Source: Longispora albida DSM 44784
GTDB taxonomy: Bacteria; Actinomycetota; Actinomycetes; Mycobacteriales; Micromonosporaceae
NCBI RefSeq assembly: GCF_000379825.1
Contig: NZ_KB903835.1
Coordinates: forward strand, 457,655 to 521,654
Length of the DNA: 64,000 bases
Direction: 5' to 3'
The notes under the pieces were generated by a model. That model did no database searches. It saw only the letters and a program-made list of their open reading frames with translations, and had not been told where the DNA came from. A program made the position numbers and the translations under genes. Shown here one piece after another: positions 25,746 to 34,630 of this stretch. Numbering within the stretch: the first letter of the stretch is position 1; the number at the start of each line of letters is the position of its first letter.

Positions 25746-26598
25746 TACCTTTCAGTGCATACAAGAAAGGTGCAAGTCTGGCGGTCCAGGTCGGACAGCG
25801 GGTCGCGTTCCGCTCACCGGACCACGCGCTGTGGCCGCCGCCGGCCGCGGGGCCGGACGGCCGGGCAGGTCACGTACCGTGCCGGCCCGTGTTCGCAGGG
25901 TTCTAGCTCCCGGTAAACGGGCGGCCAGCGGCCGGTAAAATTTACGGAATCCCCACGCTCGGCGGTGGCCGCCGTACGCCCGCCGCAGTCGTCACCAGGT
26001 AAGACATTGACAACTATCTCCGTATCTGCCTGAAGCGCACCTTAAGAGATGAGTGGGTGACGGAATCGCGGCAGGTTGATTTGGTGGCAGTGAAATTCTG
26101 GCGCCCTTTAGCCGCGTCGTCACCGATCGTGATTGGCCCGTCCCTCTCCAGGCCTTCGCTACTTGTATTCGTCCCGGCAGGACGCCCGGCGGCCGAAAGC
26201 CCCGCGCTTTCCCGGCGGCTGTCATCGCGCCGTCATCACACCGTGATCGGGTACTTCCGCGCGGATAGATTCGTACAAAGGTTCGATACCGGACAGTGGA
26301 AAGCCGGCCGGGAACCCCGCTCGGGCCGGCTGTGCGCGCGGGAGGAAGGAAGACGCAACCCTGGGCGCCAAAGGATCATGCCGCCGGATTTTTTGCCGTC
26401 ACTGGGTACTCGGCGGCCACATTCATAGTCACCGTAGCCGCCAAGCCATGCACGTGGATGGCCTTGATGCCGCCTTGATGGCCCGTAGATGGGCTTGTTC
26501 GGCCAAAGCCTGTGGTAAATGAATTGTCGCAGGCGCTTTTCTTTCCCTACTGCGTGGGCTATCTTTCTTTTAATTTGTTGGGAAAGAAGGGAATAGCC
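25746..26598. other. Long non-coding region upstream of lsr2
   Basis: About 850 bp in which no reading frame looks like a gene (short frames, poor codon bias, no family motifs). The second half is visibly richer in A and T than the rest of the window, especially 26500-26598. It holds short repeats such as GCCTTGATG twice at about 26462-26480. A TATCTT at 26560-26565 could be the lsr2 -10. It probably carries the lsr2 promoter and possibly Lsr2 self-binding sites. Confidence 0.5.
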
Positions 26599-26955
26599 GT
26601 GGCACAGAAGGTGCACGTCGTCCTCGTTGACGACCTCGACGGTGGTACTGCCGACGAGACCGTGAGCTTCGGGTTGGACGGGGCGAACTACATCATTGAC
26701 CTGTCCAGCGAGAATGCGAAGGTACTCCGCGAGTCCCTGGCGAAGTACATCACCGCAGGCCGCCGCCAGCGCGCCGGAGCTGGGCGCCCGGCAGCACGCC
26801 AGGCGACGGCCGCAGCCCGCACGGGCGGGGCGAACGACCGGGAGCAGAACAAGGCGATCCGGGACTGGGCCGTCCGCAACGGCCACAAGGTCTCCAGCCG
26901 TGGCCGGATCTCGCAGGACATCGTCGACCTGTACAACACGCAGGCCGGCCGCTAA
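26599..26955 (+). CDS. lsr2: Lsr2 nucleoid-associated protein
   Basis: A 118-aa xenogeneic silencer that bridges AT-rich DNA. The N-terminal oligomerisation domain is [19 protein letters not shown] through [15 protein letters not shown]; after a basic Ala/Arg linker the C-terminal DNA-binding domain has [20 protein letters not shown], whose RGR is the AT-hook-like minor-groove motif. GTG start at 26599 with an AGAAGGGA ribosome binding site. The upstream frame to 26512 is not supported. It lies in its usual position before clpC, and an intrinsic terminator follows. Confidence 0.95.
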   Translation: MAQKVHVVLVDDLDGGTADETVSFGLDGANYIIDLSSENAKVLRESLAKYITAGRRQRAGAGRPAARQATAAARTGGANDREQNKAIRDWAVRNGHKVSSRGRISQDIVDLYNTQAGR

Positions 26956-26978
26956 ATAGCGCCAGCGAAGCAGCAACC

Positions 26979-27016
26979 GCCCGGCCCCTGGTCCCTGGGG
27001 GCCGGGCTTGCTTTTT
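26979..27016 (+). terminator. Intrinsic terminator of lsr2
   Basis: Stem GCCCGGCCCC / GGGGCCGGGC (10 bp, 9-nt loop) followed by TTGCTTTTT, a classical rho-independent terminator, 24 bp after the lsr2 stop. Confidence 0.9.
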
Positions 27017-27030
27017 CGCTCTTGGCGTAG
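27013..27030. promoter_or_regulatory. Candidate ClgR-type operator
   Basis: TTTTCGCTCTTGGCGTAG matches the ClgR consensus I recall (WNNWCGCYNANRGCGWWS) at all fixed positions except one. ClgR activates clpC in actinobacteria. It lies about 210 bp before clpC and overlaps the T-run of the lsr2 terminator. Confidence 0.4.
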
Positions 27031-27240
27031 CGCCCGAGCAGGGGGAACACCTCAAACAGGCCGTTGGTTAGGGCAAACAGGGAGCGCAAGCCGTCCAGGG
27101 CCCGCGACCCGGCGTCAAGCTACCCCGGAAGTGTCCGGGGCCAGCGATAGAGTAAGGGCACGGATACCAGGAGGTGTCCGCGAGCACACCCGGTGCCGTG
27201 ACACACCCAGAGGCCACCGCGCACGTGAGGAGCACGAGGA

Positions 27241-29760
27241 ATGTTTGAGAGGTTCACCGACCGCGCGCGGCGTGTTGTCGTCCTGGCCCAGGAAGAGGCC
27301 CGGATGCTCAACCACAACTACATCGGGACGGAGCACATCCTGCTCGGCCTGATCCACGAGGGTGAAGGCGTGGCCGCCAAAGCGCTGGAGAGCCTCGGGA
27401 TCTCCCTGGAAGGCGTGCGCCAGCAGGTCGAGGAGATCATCGGCCAGGGTCAGCAGGCGCCGAGCGGGCACATCCCGTTCACGCCCAGGGCCAAGAAGGT
27501 CCTCGAGCTGTCCCTGCGCGAGGCGCTCCAGCTCGGTCACAACTACATCGGCACCGAGCACATCCTGCTCGGCCTGATCCGTGAGGGCGAGGGCGTCGCG
27601 GCCCAGGTGCTCGTGAAGCTGGGCGCCGACCTCAACCGGGTCCGCCAGCAGGTCATCCAGCTCCTCTCCGGTTACCAGGGCAAGGAGCCGGCCGCGGCTG
27701 GCACCACCACGGAGGCCGCCCCGTCGACCTCCCTGGTGCTCGACCAGTTCGGCCGCAACCTGACCCAGGCCGCCCGTGAGGGCAAGCTCGACCCGGTGAT
27801 CGGCCGGGAGAAGGAAATCGAGCGGGTCATGCAGGTGCTGAGCCGCCGGACGAAGAACAACCCGGTCCTGATCGGCGAGCCCGGCGTGGGCAAGACCGCG
27901 GCCGTCGAGGGCCTGGCCCAGAAGATCGTCAAGGGCGAGGTCCCGGAGACGCTGAAGGACAAGCAGCTCTACACCCTCGACCTGGGCGCGCTGGTGGCCG
28001 GCTCGCGGTACCGGGGTGACTTCGAGGAGCGCCTGAAGAAGGTGCTCAAGGAGATCCGGACCCGCGGCGACATCATCCTGTTCATCGACGAGATCCACAC
28101 CCTGGTCGGCGCCGGTGCCGCCGAGGGCGCGATCGACGCGGCCTCGATCCTCAAGCCGATGCTGGCCCGTGGCGAGCTCCAGACCATCGGTGCCACCACC
28201 CTCGACGAGTACCGCAAGCACCTCGAGAAGGACGCGGCCCTCGAGCGCCGGTTCCAGCCGATCCAGGTCAGCGAGCCCTCGCTGGCGCACACGATCGAGA
28301 TCCTCAAGGGCCTGCGCGACCGGTACGAGGCGCACCACCGGATCTCCATCACCGACGCGGCGCTGGTCGCGGCGGCCACCCTGGCCGACAGGTACATCTC
28401 CGACCGGTTCCTGCCGGACAAGGCGATCGACCTGATCGACGAGGCCGGCGCCCGGATGCGGATCCGCCGGATGACCGCCCCGCCGGACCTCCGTGACTTC
28501 GACGAGAAGATCGCCCAGGTCCGCAAGGACAAGGAGTCCGCGATCGACGCGCAGGACTTCGAGCGGGCCGCGCAGCTCCGCGACAAGGAGAAGACCCTGC
28601 TCGGCCAGAAGTCGCAGCGGGAGAAGGAGTGGAAGGCCGGCGACCTCGACATCGTCAGCGAGGTCGACGACGAGCAGATCGCCGAGGTCCTGGCCAACTG
28701 GACGGGCATCCCGGTCTACAAGCTGACCGAGGAGGAGCAGTCCCGGCTGCTGCGCATGGAGGACGAGCTGCACAAGCGGATCGTCGGCCAGGTCGACGCG
28801 GTCAAGGCTGTCTCCAAGGCGATCCGCCGGACCAGGGCCGGACTGAAGGACCCGAAGCGCCCGGCTGGCTCGTTCATCTTCGCCGGTCCGTCCGGTGTCG
28901 GTAAGTCCGAGCTGTCCAAGGCGCTGGCCGAGTTCCTGTTCGGCAGCGAGGACGCGCTGATCCAGCTCGACATGTCGGAGTTCCACGACCGCTACACGGT
29001 CTCCCGGCTCGTCGGCGCGCCTCCCGGCTACGTCGGCTACGACGAGGGTGGCCAGCTCACCGAGAAGGTGCGGCGCAAGCCCTTCTCCGTGGTGCTGTTC
29101 GACGAGATCGAGAAGGCCCACCCGGACGTGTTCAACACGCTCCTCCAGATCCTGGAGGACGGCCGGCTCACCGACGGCCAGGGCCGGATCGTGGACTTCA
29201 AGAACACGGTCATCATCCTCACCACCAACCTGGGTACCCGTGACGTGGCCAAGGCCGTCTCGCTGGGCTTCCAGGCCTCCGAGGACACCGACGCCAGCTA
29301 CGACCGGATGAAGACGAAGGTCAACGACGAGCTCAAGCAGCACTTCCGGCCGGAGTTCCTGAACCGGATCGACGACACCATCGTCTTCCACCAGCTCTCC
29401 GAGCCGAACATCCTCGAGATCGTCGACATCTACGCCGCCCGGATCGAGGCCCAGCTCAAGAACAAGGACATGGGCCTGGAGCTGACGGAGAACGCCAAGA
29501 AGTACCTGGCGAAGAAGGGCTTCGACCCGGTCCTGGGTGCCCGGCCGCTGCGCCGGACGATCCAGCGGGAGATCGAGGACAACCTGTCGGAGCGGGTGCT
29601 CTACAACGAGCTCAAGCCGGGCCACATCGTCCTGGTGGACGTCGACGGCGACCCGTACGACATCGACCAGACGAAGCTGGTCTTCCAGGCCTCGGAGAAG
29701 CCTCCGCAGGTGCCGGACGCGGTGCCGGCCGAGCTTTCCGGCGAGCCCACCACCGAATAG
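27241..29760 (+). CDS. clpC: ATP-dependent Clp protease ATP-binding subunit ClpC (ClpC1)
   Basis: An 839-aa AAA+ unfoldase that feeds substrates to ClpP. Two N-terminal Clp_N repeats (residues 1-150, each with [14 protein letters not shown]), first AAA module with Walker A GEPGVGKT near residue 213 and [14 protein letters not shown], a UVR-like middle domain ([16 protein letters not shown]) near 440, second Walker A GPSGVGKS near 550 and [14 protein letters not shown]. The ClpP-docking LGF is in VSLGFQA. Length equals mycobacterial ClpC1. GAGGAG at 27227-27232 is 8 nt before the ATG. The N-domain is the target of cyclomarin-type antibiotics in mycobacteria. Terminated by a long hairpin. Confidence 0.97.
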   Translation: MFERFTDRARRVVVLAQEEARMLNHNYIGTEHILLGLIHEGEGVAAKALESLGISLEGVRQQVEEIIGQGQQAPSGHIPFTPRAKKVLELSLREALQLGHNYIGTEHILLGLIREGEGVAAQVLVKLGADLNRVRQQVIQLLSGYQGKEPAAAGTTTEAAPSTSLVLDQFGRNLTQAAREGKLDPVIGREKEIERVMQVLSRRTKNNPVLIGEPGVGKTAAVEGLAQKIVKGEVPETLKDKQLYTLDLGALVAGSRYRGDFEERLKKVLKEIRTRGDIILFIDEIHTLVGAGAAEGAIDAASILKPMLARGELQTIGATTLDEYRKHLEKDAALERRFQPIQVSEPSLAHTIEILKGLRDRYEAHHRISITDAALVAAATLADRYISDRFLPDKAIDLIDEAGARMRIRRMTAPPDLRDFDEKIAQVRKDKESAIDAQDFERAAQLRDKEKTLLGQKSQREKEWKAGDLDIVSEVDDEQIAEVLANWTGIPVYKLTEEEQSRLLRMEDELHKRIVGQVDAVKAVSKAIRRTRAGLKDPKRPAGSFIFAGPSGVGKSELSKALAEFLFGSEDALIQLDMSEFHDRYTVSRLVGAPPGYVGYDEGGQLTEKVRRKPFSVVLFDEIEKAHPDVFNTLLQILEDGRLTDGQGRIVDFKNTVIILTTNLGTRDVAKAVSLGFQASEDTDASYDRMKTKVNDELKQHFRPEFLNRIDDTIVFHQLSEPNILEIVDIYAARIEAQLKNKDMGLELTENAKKYLAKKGFDPVLGARPLRRTIQREIEDNLSERVLYNELKPGHIVLVDVDGDPYDIDQTKLVFQASEKPPQVPDAVPAELSGEPTTE

Positions 29761-29772
29761 CCGATAGCGGTG

Positions 29773-29814
29773 ACGAAACCGGCCCGGGTGCAGCTGCTCC
29801 CGGGCCGGTTTCGT
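29773..29814. terminator. Bidirectional terminator hairpin
   Basis: Perfect 16-bp stem ACGAAACCGGCCCGGG / CCCGGGCCGGTTTCGT with a 10-nt loop, between convergent clpC and the deacetylase gene. Confidence 0.88.
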
Positions 29815-29819
29815 ATGCC

Positions 29820-30638
29820 TTACGGCAGGTAGGACTCCAATAGCGCCGGGGTCAGGTTGTTGGCCTTCATGGCGCTGAGCGCCGCGAGGAAGTCGTCGGC
29901 GTAGGCGTCGCGGAAGTGCATGAGCATAATGTCGCCCGGCTGCATCTTCCCCCATTCGCCCTGGTAGCGGACTTTCCCCTTGTCGACGGTCTGGGTCCAG
30001 TGGAATACGGCTTTCATGCCGCAGTCCCTGGCCGCCCGCAAGGTGGTCTGGTTGTACTCGCCGAATGGCGGCCGGAACAGGGTCGGCCGTTCGCCGAACA
30101 GCTTCCCGAGTTGGTCGGCGCTGCCGCAGATCTCTTGCTTCTGCCGTTCGTAGCTCAGGCTGGGCATCGACAGGTGATTGAGGCTGTGTGCCTGGATCGT
30201 GGCCCCGTTGCGATGCAGGTCGGTGAAGAAATCCGGTTTCTCGGCCGCGACCGGCCCGAGCAGGAAGAGCGTGACCGGGATTCCCGCGGCTTTCAGCAGG
30301 GCGAGTGCCTCGGGCTTCTTCACCCAGCCATCGTCGATCGTGAGAAAAGCGACGCGCTGCGTGGTCGGGATCCGGTTCAGCAGCGGCGCCGTTGGCCCAC
30401 CGGCCAGAGTGATTTTCTCCGGTACCGGCGGGGGATCGAACTTCGGCAGCCGCCCGTCGAACGGACTGGCCGCCCGGCTCGGCGTCGCCGTACCCGTAGC
30501 CGTGCCCGTAGGCGAAGGAGTGGTTCCCGCGCTGGCCGTCGGCCCGGCCCACCGCCCGGCCGGCTCCCCGGTACCGCAGCCCGCGAGCCCGAGAACGGCA
30601 GTGAGCAGCAGCAGGCTGGTCCGGTGCAGTAGGCGCAT
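29820..30638 (-). CDS. Polysaccharide deacetylase lipoprotein
   Basis: A 272-aa NodB-homology enzyme. Signal peptide with lipobox LTAVLGLAGC (Cys21), a Thr/Ser/Pro/Ala-rich linker, then the deacetylase fold: VAFLTIDDGW (catalytic Asp and metal-binding Asp; the common F is I here), HSLNHLSM (the HxxxH metal ligands) and RPPFGEYN. It should act outside the membrane on N-acetylated glycans such as peptidoglycan or chitin oligomers. ATG 30638 is 6 nt from a TAAGAT -10. Convergent with clpC. Confidence 0.88.
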   Translation of the reverse strand: MRLLHRTSLLLLTAVLGLAGCGTGEPAGRWAGPTASAGTTPSPTGTATGTATPSRAASPFDGRLPKFDPPPVPEKITLAGGPTAPLLNRIPTTQRVAFLTIDDGWVKKPEALALLKAAGIPVTLFLLGPVAAEKPDFFTDLHRNGATIQAHSLNHLSMPSLSYERQKQEICGSADQLGKLFGERPTLFRPPFGEYNQTTLRAARDCGMKAVFHWTQTVDKGKVRYQGEWGKMQPGDIMLMHFRDAYADDFLAALSAMKANNLTPALLESYLP

Positions 30639-30644
30639 CGGGCC

Positions 30645-30650
30645 ATCTTA
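30645..30650 (-). promoter_or_regulatory. Leaderless -10 (TAAGAT)
   Basis: TAAGAT on the minus strand, 6 nt before the ATG at 30638. Confidence 0.5.
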
Positions 30651-30672
30651 TGGGCCGCCTGGCCGGTACCCG

Positions 30673-31536
30673 CTAACCGGGCAATTCGTACAGCCGCCCC
30701 GGGAGTTCCCTGGCCAGCCCGTCCTCGACCAGCCCGGCGAGCGCCCGCCCGCGCTGGACGGCATCCGGCCACACCGCGTCGAGCGCCGCCAGCGGTACCG
30801 GGTCGACGGCCTCCCGCAGCAGCGCCATCATCAGCCCCCGGACCTGCCGGTCGGTCCCCGCGTACCCCTGGGGCTTGCGAGCCGGCCCGGTCGCGGCAGG
30901 CTGCCCGGCCGCCCGCCACGCGCACGTCTCGATGACCGGGCAGTCCACGCACTTCGGAGCCCGTGCGGTGCACACCAGCGCCCCGATCTCCATGTACGCG
31001 GCTGACACCAGCGGAGCGTCCACTTCGGGCAGCAGCGACTCGCACAACGCGAAGTCCGCCGGCGTCGTCGCCGCTCCGCCGTCGGCAGCCCCGCTCACGG
31101 CCCGCGCCAGGAACCGGCGCACGTTCACGTCAACCACCGGTACCCGCTGGCCGAACGCGAACGCCGCCACAGCCCGCGCGGTGTAGGCACCAATTCCCGG
31201 CAGAGCCAGCAACCTGTCCACATCGGACGGTACAACCCCGTCGCACTCTTCCGTGATCGCGACCGCGCACGCGTGCAACCGCAGGGCCCGCCGCGGGTAC
31301 CCGAGCCGGTTCCACATCCGGATCGCCTCGGCCGGCGTGTCCGCTGCCAGGTCGGCAGGCGACGGCCAGCGTTCGAGCCACGCCGTCCAGGCCGGCAGTA
31401 CCCGGACGACCGGCGTCTGCTGGAGCATCACCTCGCTGACCAGGATGCCCCACGGGGTGGCTTCGGCCGCCCGCCAGGGCAGGTCGCGGGCGTGGCTGTC
31501 GTACCAGGTCAGGGCCTGGGCGGCGAGAGTGGTCAT
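30673..31536 (-). CDS. mutY: A/G-specific adenine glycosylase
   Basis: A 287-aa HhH-GPD DNA repair enzyme that removes adenine opposite 8-oxoguanine. LPWRAAEATPWGILVSEVML contains the catalytic Glu; the helix-hairpin-helix is LLALPGIGAYTARAVAAFA; VPVVDVNVRRFLAR carries the catalytic Asp. The [4Fe-4S] ligands C-x6-C-x2-C-x5-C occur in CTARAPKCVDCPVIETC. The C-terminal NUDIX-like 8-oxoG recognition domain typical of E. coli MutY (350 aa) is missing or very reduced, as in mycobacterial MutY (about 300 aa). Starts at 31554 or 31608 are possible. Confidence 0.9.
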   Translation of the reverse strand: MTTLAAQALTWYDSHARDLPWRAAEATPWGILVSEVMLQQTPVVRVLPAWTAWLERWPSPADLAADTPAEAIRMWNRLGYPRRALRLHACAVAITEECDGVVPSDVDRLLALPGIGAYTARAVAAFAFGQRVPVVDVNVRRFLARAVSGAADGGAATTPADFALCESLLPEVDAPLVSAAYMEIGALVCTARAPKCVDCPVIETCAWRAAGQPAATGPARKPQGYAGTDRQVRGLMMALLREAVDPVPLAALDAVWPDAVQRGRALAGLVEDGLARELPGRLYELPG

Positions 31537-31628
31537 CGGTGCTGATGATGGCATGCCTGGCAACCGGCGGCCGTGCCGGGCGTGCCGGTGCCCGGGATTG
31601 TGGCTCACTCGGCTAATGTGACGGGATT

Positions 31629-32300
31629 ATGCGATCGACGGTCGGACCCCTACCGCCCGCCGTCTACTGGCGGCGTCGAGTCATAGTGCTCGGAGCGATT
31701 CTGCTCGTCCTGCTGGCTGTTGTCTACGCCTGCCAGGGCTCAACTCCCCACGATGCCGGCGCGGTCTCCAGCCCCACGCCGAAGCGCACTGCCCCAGCTA
31801 CGGCACCGTCCACTTCGGGCGGTGCGACCTCCCCGGCGACCGCGAGTCCCCAGCCGGGCGCGACATCCAGCACCACCCCGGACCCGGCCGTGGCGGCCCT
31901 GCCGCCCTGCGCGGACACCGACATCGCCGTCACGGCGGCCGTGGATCGTGACCCGATCCCGAGCGGTGCGGTGCTCCAGGTGAAGCTGCGCATCAAGAAC
32001 ACGTCGGCCAAGCCGTGCAGCCGCAACGTGGGCGCCTCCCAGCAGGAAGCCCTCGTACGCCAGGGCGACAAGCGGATCTGGTCCTCCGACGACTGCAACC
32101 CGCCGGCCAGCGCGAAGGACCCCGACGTCGTCGCGCTCGCCCCGGGCGTCGAGCAGGAGTTCCACACGTTCTGGCACACGACGACGACGTCCAACCAGGC
32201 CGGGTGCAAGGACAAGGTCCTCGCCCCGCTCGGCGCCTACGAGATCGTGATCCGCTTCGGCGCCAAACTCAGCAACCCACTGCCGATCAAGGTGACCTGA
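31629..32300 (+). CDS. Single-pass membrane protein, Rv3587c-like
   Basis: A 223-aa protein with an N-terminal cytoplasmic stub, one membrane helix (RVIVLGAILLVLLAVVYAC), a Thr/Ser/Pro/Ala-rich linker of about 60 residues, and an external beta-rich domain with IAVTAAVDRDPIPSGAVLQV and IKNTSAKPCSRNVGA. The domain reads like the immunoglobulin-like DUF4232 type and has cysteines in PPCADT, PCSRN, DDCNP and AGCKD. Its place between mutY and disA matches Rv3587c of Mycobacterium (position recalled, not searched). Function unknown. Its stop is 2 bp before an IS630 insertion site. Confidence 0.7.
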   Translation: MRSTVGPLPPAVYWRRRVIVLGAILLVLLAVVYACQGSTPHDAGAVSSPTPKRTAPATAPSTSGGATSPATASPQPGATSSTTPDPAVAALPPCADTDIAVTAAVDRDPIPSGAVLQVKLRIKNTSAKPCSRNVGASQQEALVRQGDKRIWSSDDCNPPASAKDPDVVALAPGVEQEFHTFWHTTTTSNQAGCKDKVLAPLGAYEIVIRFGAKLSNPLPIKVT

Positions 32301-32302
32301 GC

Positions 32303-33429
32303 TAGTGACCTGAGTCAGAGATTTGCTGTTGGTTGGGTATGAGCCGTCCGGGTCCGAAGATTCCGCCGTTGTCTGTGTCTGATGCCGAGCGGGTTGTGCT
32401 GGAGGGCTGGGCGCGTCGCAGGTCGACGTCTCAGGCGCTGGCGCTGAGGTCACGGATTGTGCTGGAGTGCGCCGCCGGGGATTCGATTATGGAGGTGTCC
32501 CGTCGGCTGGGAATCACTCCGGACACGGTCCGGACCTGGCGGCGCCGGTTCCTGGAGCGCGGTGCGGACGGCCTGTGTGACGAGCCCCGGCCTGGCGTCC
32601 CGCGCAAAATCACCGATGCTGATGTCGAGCGGGTCATCGTCAAGACCCTGGAGGAGACGCCACGTAACGCCACGCACTGGTCGACCAGGTCGATGGCCGC
32701 GGCAACAGGCATGTCCCAGTCGGCGATCTCGCGGATCTGGCGGGCGTTCGCCCTCGCGCCGCACCGATCCGAGACGTTCAAGCTGTCGACGGATCCGCTG
32801 TTCATAGACAAGGTCCGCGACGTCGTCGGCCTCTACCTCGATCCGCCAGAAAAAGCCCTGGTCCTATGCGCTGACGAGAAGTCGCAGATCCAGGCCCTGG
32901 ACCGCTCCCAGCCCGTCCTGCCGATGATCCCCGGAGTCCCTGAACGCCGCAGCCATGACTACATCCGGGTCGGCACCACCACCCTGTTCGCCGCCCTGGA
33001 AGTCGCCACAGGCAAGGTAATCGGATCCCTGCACCGCCGCCACCGGGCAGCGGAGTTCAAGAAGTTCCTGGCCAAACTCGACAAGGAAGTCCCGCACGAG
33101 CTCGACGTCCACCTCATCCTGGACAACTACGCAACCCACAAGACACCCGGCATCAAGCGGTGGCTCCTGGCACATCCCCGGTTCCGCCTGCACTTCACAC
33201 CCACCAGCGCGTCCTGGCTGAACCTCGTGGAGCGGTGGTTCGCCGAGCTCACGCAGAAAAAGCTCAAGCGCGGCGTCCACCGCTCCGTCCAGGCCCTCGA
33301 ACGCGACATCCGGACCTGGCTCTCCGACTGGAACGAACACCCACGGCCCTTCGGCTGGACCAAAACCGCCGACGAAATCCTCGACAAACTCGCCCACTAC
33401 TGCCGACGAATCTCTGACTCAGGTCACTA
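32303..33429 (+). mobile_element. IS630-family insertion sequence with TA target duplication
   Basis: Terminal inverted repeats GTGACCTGAGTCAGAGATT (32305-32323) and its exact complement (33409-33427) are flanked by TA at 32303-32304 and 33428-33429, as expected for the IS630/Tc1 group. The single gene inside encodes a full-length DDE transposase with intact catalytic residues, so the element looks complete and possibly active. It lies between the Rv3587c-like gene and disA. It landed exactly at the CTAG that forms the left border of an adjacent MITE-like element. Confidence 0.92.
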
Positions 33430-33430
33430 G
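32339..33430 (+). CDS. IS630 family transposase
   Basis: A 363-aa transposase. The N-terminal helix-turn-helix region ([31 protein letters not shown] and a second winged domain [13 protein letters not shown]) precedes the DDE domain: first Asp in [18 protein letters not shown], second Asp in [19 protein letters not shown], Glu in [16 protein letters not shown]. All three catalytic residues are present and there is no frameshift. The stop codon TAG is made of the TA target duplication plus the next host base, so its length depends on the insertion site. ATG 32339 is used rather than an upstream TTG. Confidence 0.95.
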   Translation: MSRPGPKIPPLSVSDAERVVLEGWARRRSTSQALALRSRIVLECAAGDSIMEVSRRLGITPDTVRTWRRRFLERGADGLCDEPRPGVPRKITDADVERVIVKTLEETPRNATHWSTRSMAAATGMSQSAISRIWRAFALAPHRSETFKLSTDPLFIDKVRDVVGLYLDPPEKALVLCADEKSQIQALDRSQPVLPMIPGVPERRSHDYIRVGTTTLFAALEVATGKVIGSLHRRHRAAEFKKFLAKLDKEVPHELDVHLILDNYATHKTPGIKRWLLAHPRFRLHFTPTSASWLNLVERWFAELTQKKLKRGVHRSVQALERDIRTWLSDWNEHPRPFGWTKTADEILDKLAHYCRRISDSGH

Positions 33431-33541
33431 GGCGTGTCCTGCCGATCTTCGCCGGGCCGCGCCGGCCTGAGAGCACGACCGGCGGCGCCGCTCGCACTCT
33501 CAGGCTCGCGGCGACCTCGGCAAGATCGGCAGGAACCCTAG
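33427..33541. mobile_element. MITE-like hairpin element
   Basis: The 107 bp between two CTAG copies (33427-33430 and 33538-33541) form one long imperfect inverted repeat. The ends share TCCTGCCGATCTT (33436-33448) and AAGATCGGCAGGA (33522-33534), and inner parts also pair (CCTGAGAGC with GCACTCTCAGG). No gene fits inside. The CTAG target and TCCTGC-type ends resemble IS5-group elements, so it may be a non-autonomous derivative. The right CTAG contains the disA stop codon. Confidence 0.7.
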
Positions 33542-34617
33542 ACGTACCGCTCCAGAATGGACGCCTCGGCCAGGCGGGACAGTCCCTCCCGGACACTCCT
33601 GGCCCGGGCGTCGCCCACGCCGTCCACGGCCTGCAGGTCCTCGACCGTCGCGCCGAGCAGCCGCTGGAGGCTGCCGAAGTGGTCGACGATCCGGTCGATC
33701 ACCGTACCGGGCAGCCGGGGCACCTTCGTCAGCAGCCGGAAGCCACGCGGGCTGACCCCGGCCTCCAGCGCGTCCGTCGACGACGGGTACCCGAGGGCCC
33801 GGCCGACCAGCGTCAGGTCCAGCAGCTCGGTGGCCGACAGCGCGTCAAGCTCGGTCAGCGCCTCGCCGACCGGCCGGGTACTGCGCCGGGGCGGAGCCAG
33901 GTAGTCGCGGACGACCAGTGTCCGGTCGGCGTCCACGCCGGCCATCAGCTCGTCGAGCTGGAGCGCCAGCAGCCGCCCGTCCGTACCGAGCTCGATGACG
34001 TAGCCCTCGATCTCGTCGGCGATCCGCCGGACCATCTCCAGCCGCTGCACGACGGCCATCGCGTCGCGCACGGTGACCAGGTCCTCGATCTCCAGCGCGG
34101 ACAGCGTCCCAGCCACCTCGTCGAGCCGCAGCTTGTACCGCTCCAGCGTCGCGAGCGCCTGGTTGGCCCGGGACAGGATCGCGGCGGAGTCGTCGATGAC
34201 GTGCCGCTGGCCCGAGACATACAGGCTGATGATCCGCATCGACTGGCTGACCGAGATCACCGGGTGGCCGGTCTGCTTGGCGACCCGCTCGGCGGTGCGG
34301 TGCCGGGTGCCGGACTCCTCCGACAGGATCGTCGGGTCGGGCATCAGGTGCACGGCGGCCCGGACGATCCTCGTCCCGTCGCTGGACAGCACGACACCGC
34401 CGTCCATCTTGCAGAGCTCCCGCAGCCGGGTGGCGGAGAATTCGACATCAAGGGGGAAACCGCCGGTGCACAGGCTCTCGACCATCTTGTCGTACCCGAG
34501 CACGATCAGCCCCCCGGTACGCCCCCGGAGAATGCGCTCCAAACCGTCGCGGAGCGCTGTGCCCGGAGCCATCAGCGCGAGCGTGGCGCGCAGTGGGTCA
34601 TCGCGGTCGATCGGCAC
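33538..34617 (-). CDS. disA: DNA integrity scanning protein / diadenylate cyclase DisA
   Basis: A 359-aa protein that makes cyclic di-AMP and scans DNA. The DAC domain includes [38 protein letters not shown] and [15 protein letters not shown] (RHR motif); the linker is helical ([20 protein letters not shown]), and the C-terminal RuvA-like HhH reads [20 protein letters not shown]. The usual DGA motif is DGG here. GTG 34617 is chosen as TAAACT lies 7 nt upstream and the length matches other DisA. It follows radA with a 10-bp gap, the conserved order. The stop codon lies in the border CTAG of the MITE-like element. Confidence 0.93.
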   Translation of the reverse strand: MPIDRDDPLRATLALMAPGTALRDGLERILRGRTGGLIVLGYDKMVESLCTGGFPLDVEFSATRLRELCKMDGGVVLSSDGTRIVRAAVHLMPDPTILSEESGTRHRTAERVAKQTGHPVISVSQSMRIISLYVSGQRHVIDDSAAILSRANQALATLERYKLRLDEVAGTLSALEIEDLVTVRDAMAVVQRLEMVRRIADEIEGYVIELGTDGRLLALQLDELMAGVDADRTLVVRDYLAPPRRSTRPVGEALTELDALSATELLDLTLVGRALGYPSSTDALEAGVSPRGFRLLTKVPRLPGTVIDRIVDHFGSLQRLLGATVEDLQAVDGVGDARARSVREGLSRLAEASILERYV

Positions 34618-34624
34618 GACAGCG

Positions 34625-34630
34625 AGTTTA
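34625..34630 (-). promoter_or_regulatory. Leaderless -10 (TAAACT) for disA
   Basis: TAAACT, 7 nt before the disA GTG at 34617; it overlaps the radA stop, so disA could be transcribed both with radA and by itself. Confidence 0.45.

Noticed and set aside
26057-26428. 123-codon frame and other short frames upstream of lsr2
   Set aside because: No ribosome binding site, weak third-position GC bias and no family resemblance; treated as non-coding.
27127-27153. SigR/SigH-type promoter before clpC
   Set aside because: GGAAGT and a later TAGAGT occur, but neither spacing nor -10 fits the GGAAT-N18-GTT pattern well enough.
27115-30552. 1145-codon open frame opposite clpC running into the deacetylase gene
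   Set aside because: Entirely antisense to clpC and out of frame with the deacetylase; no motifs. ClpC is unmistakable on the plus strand.
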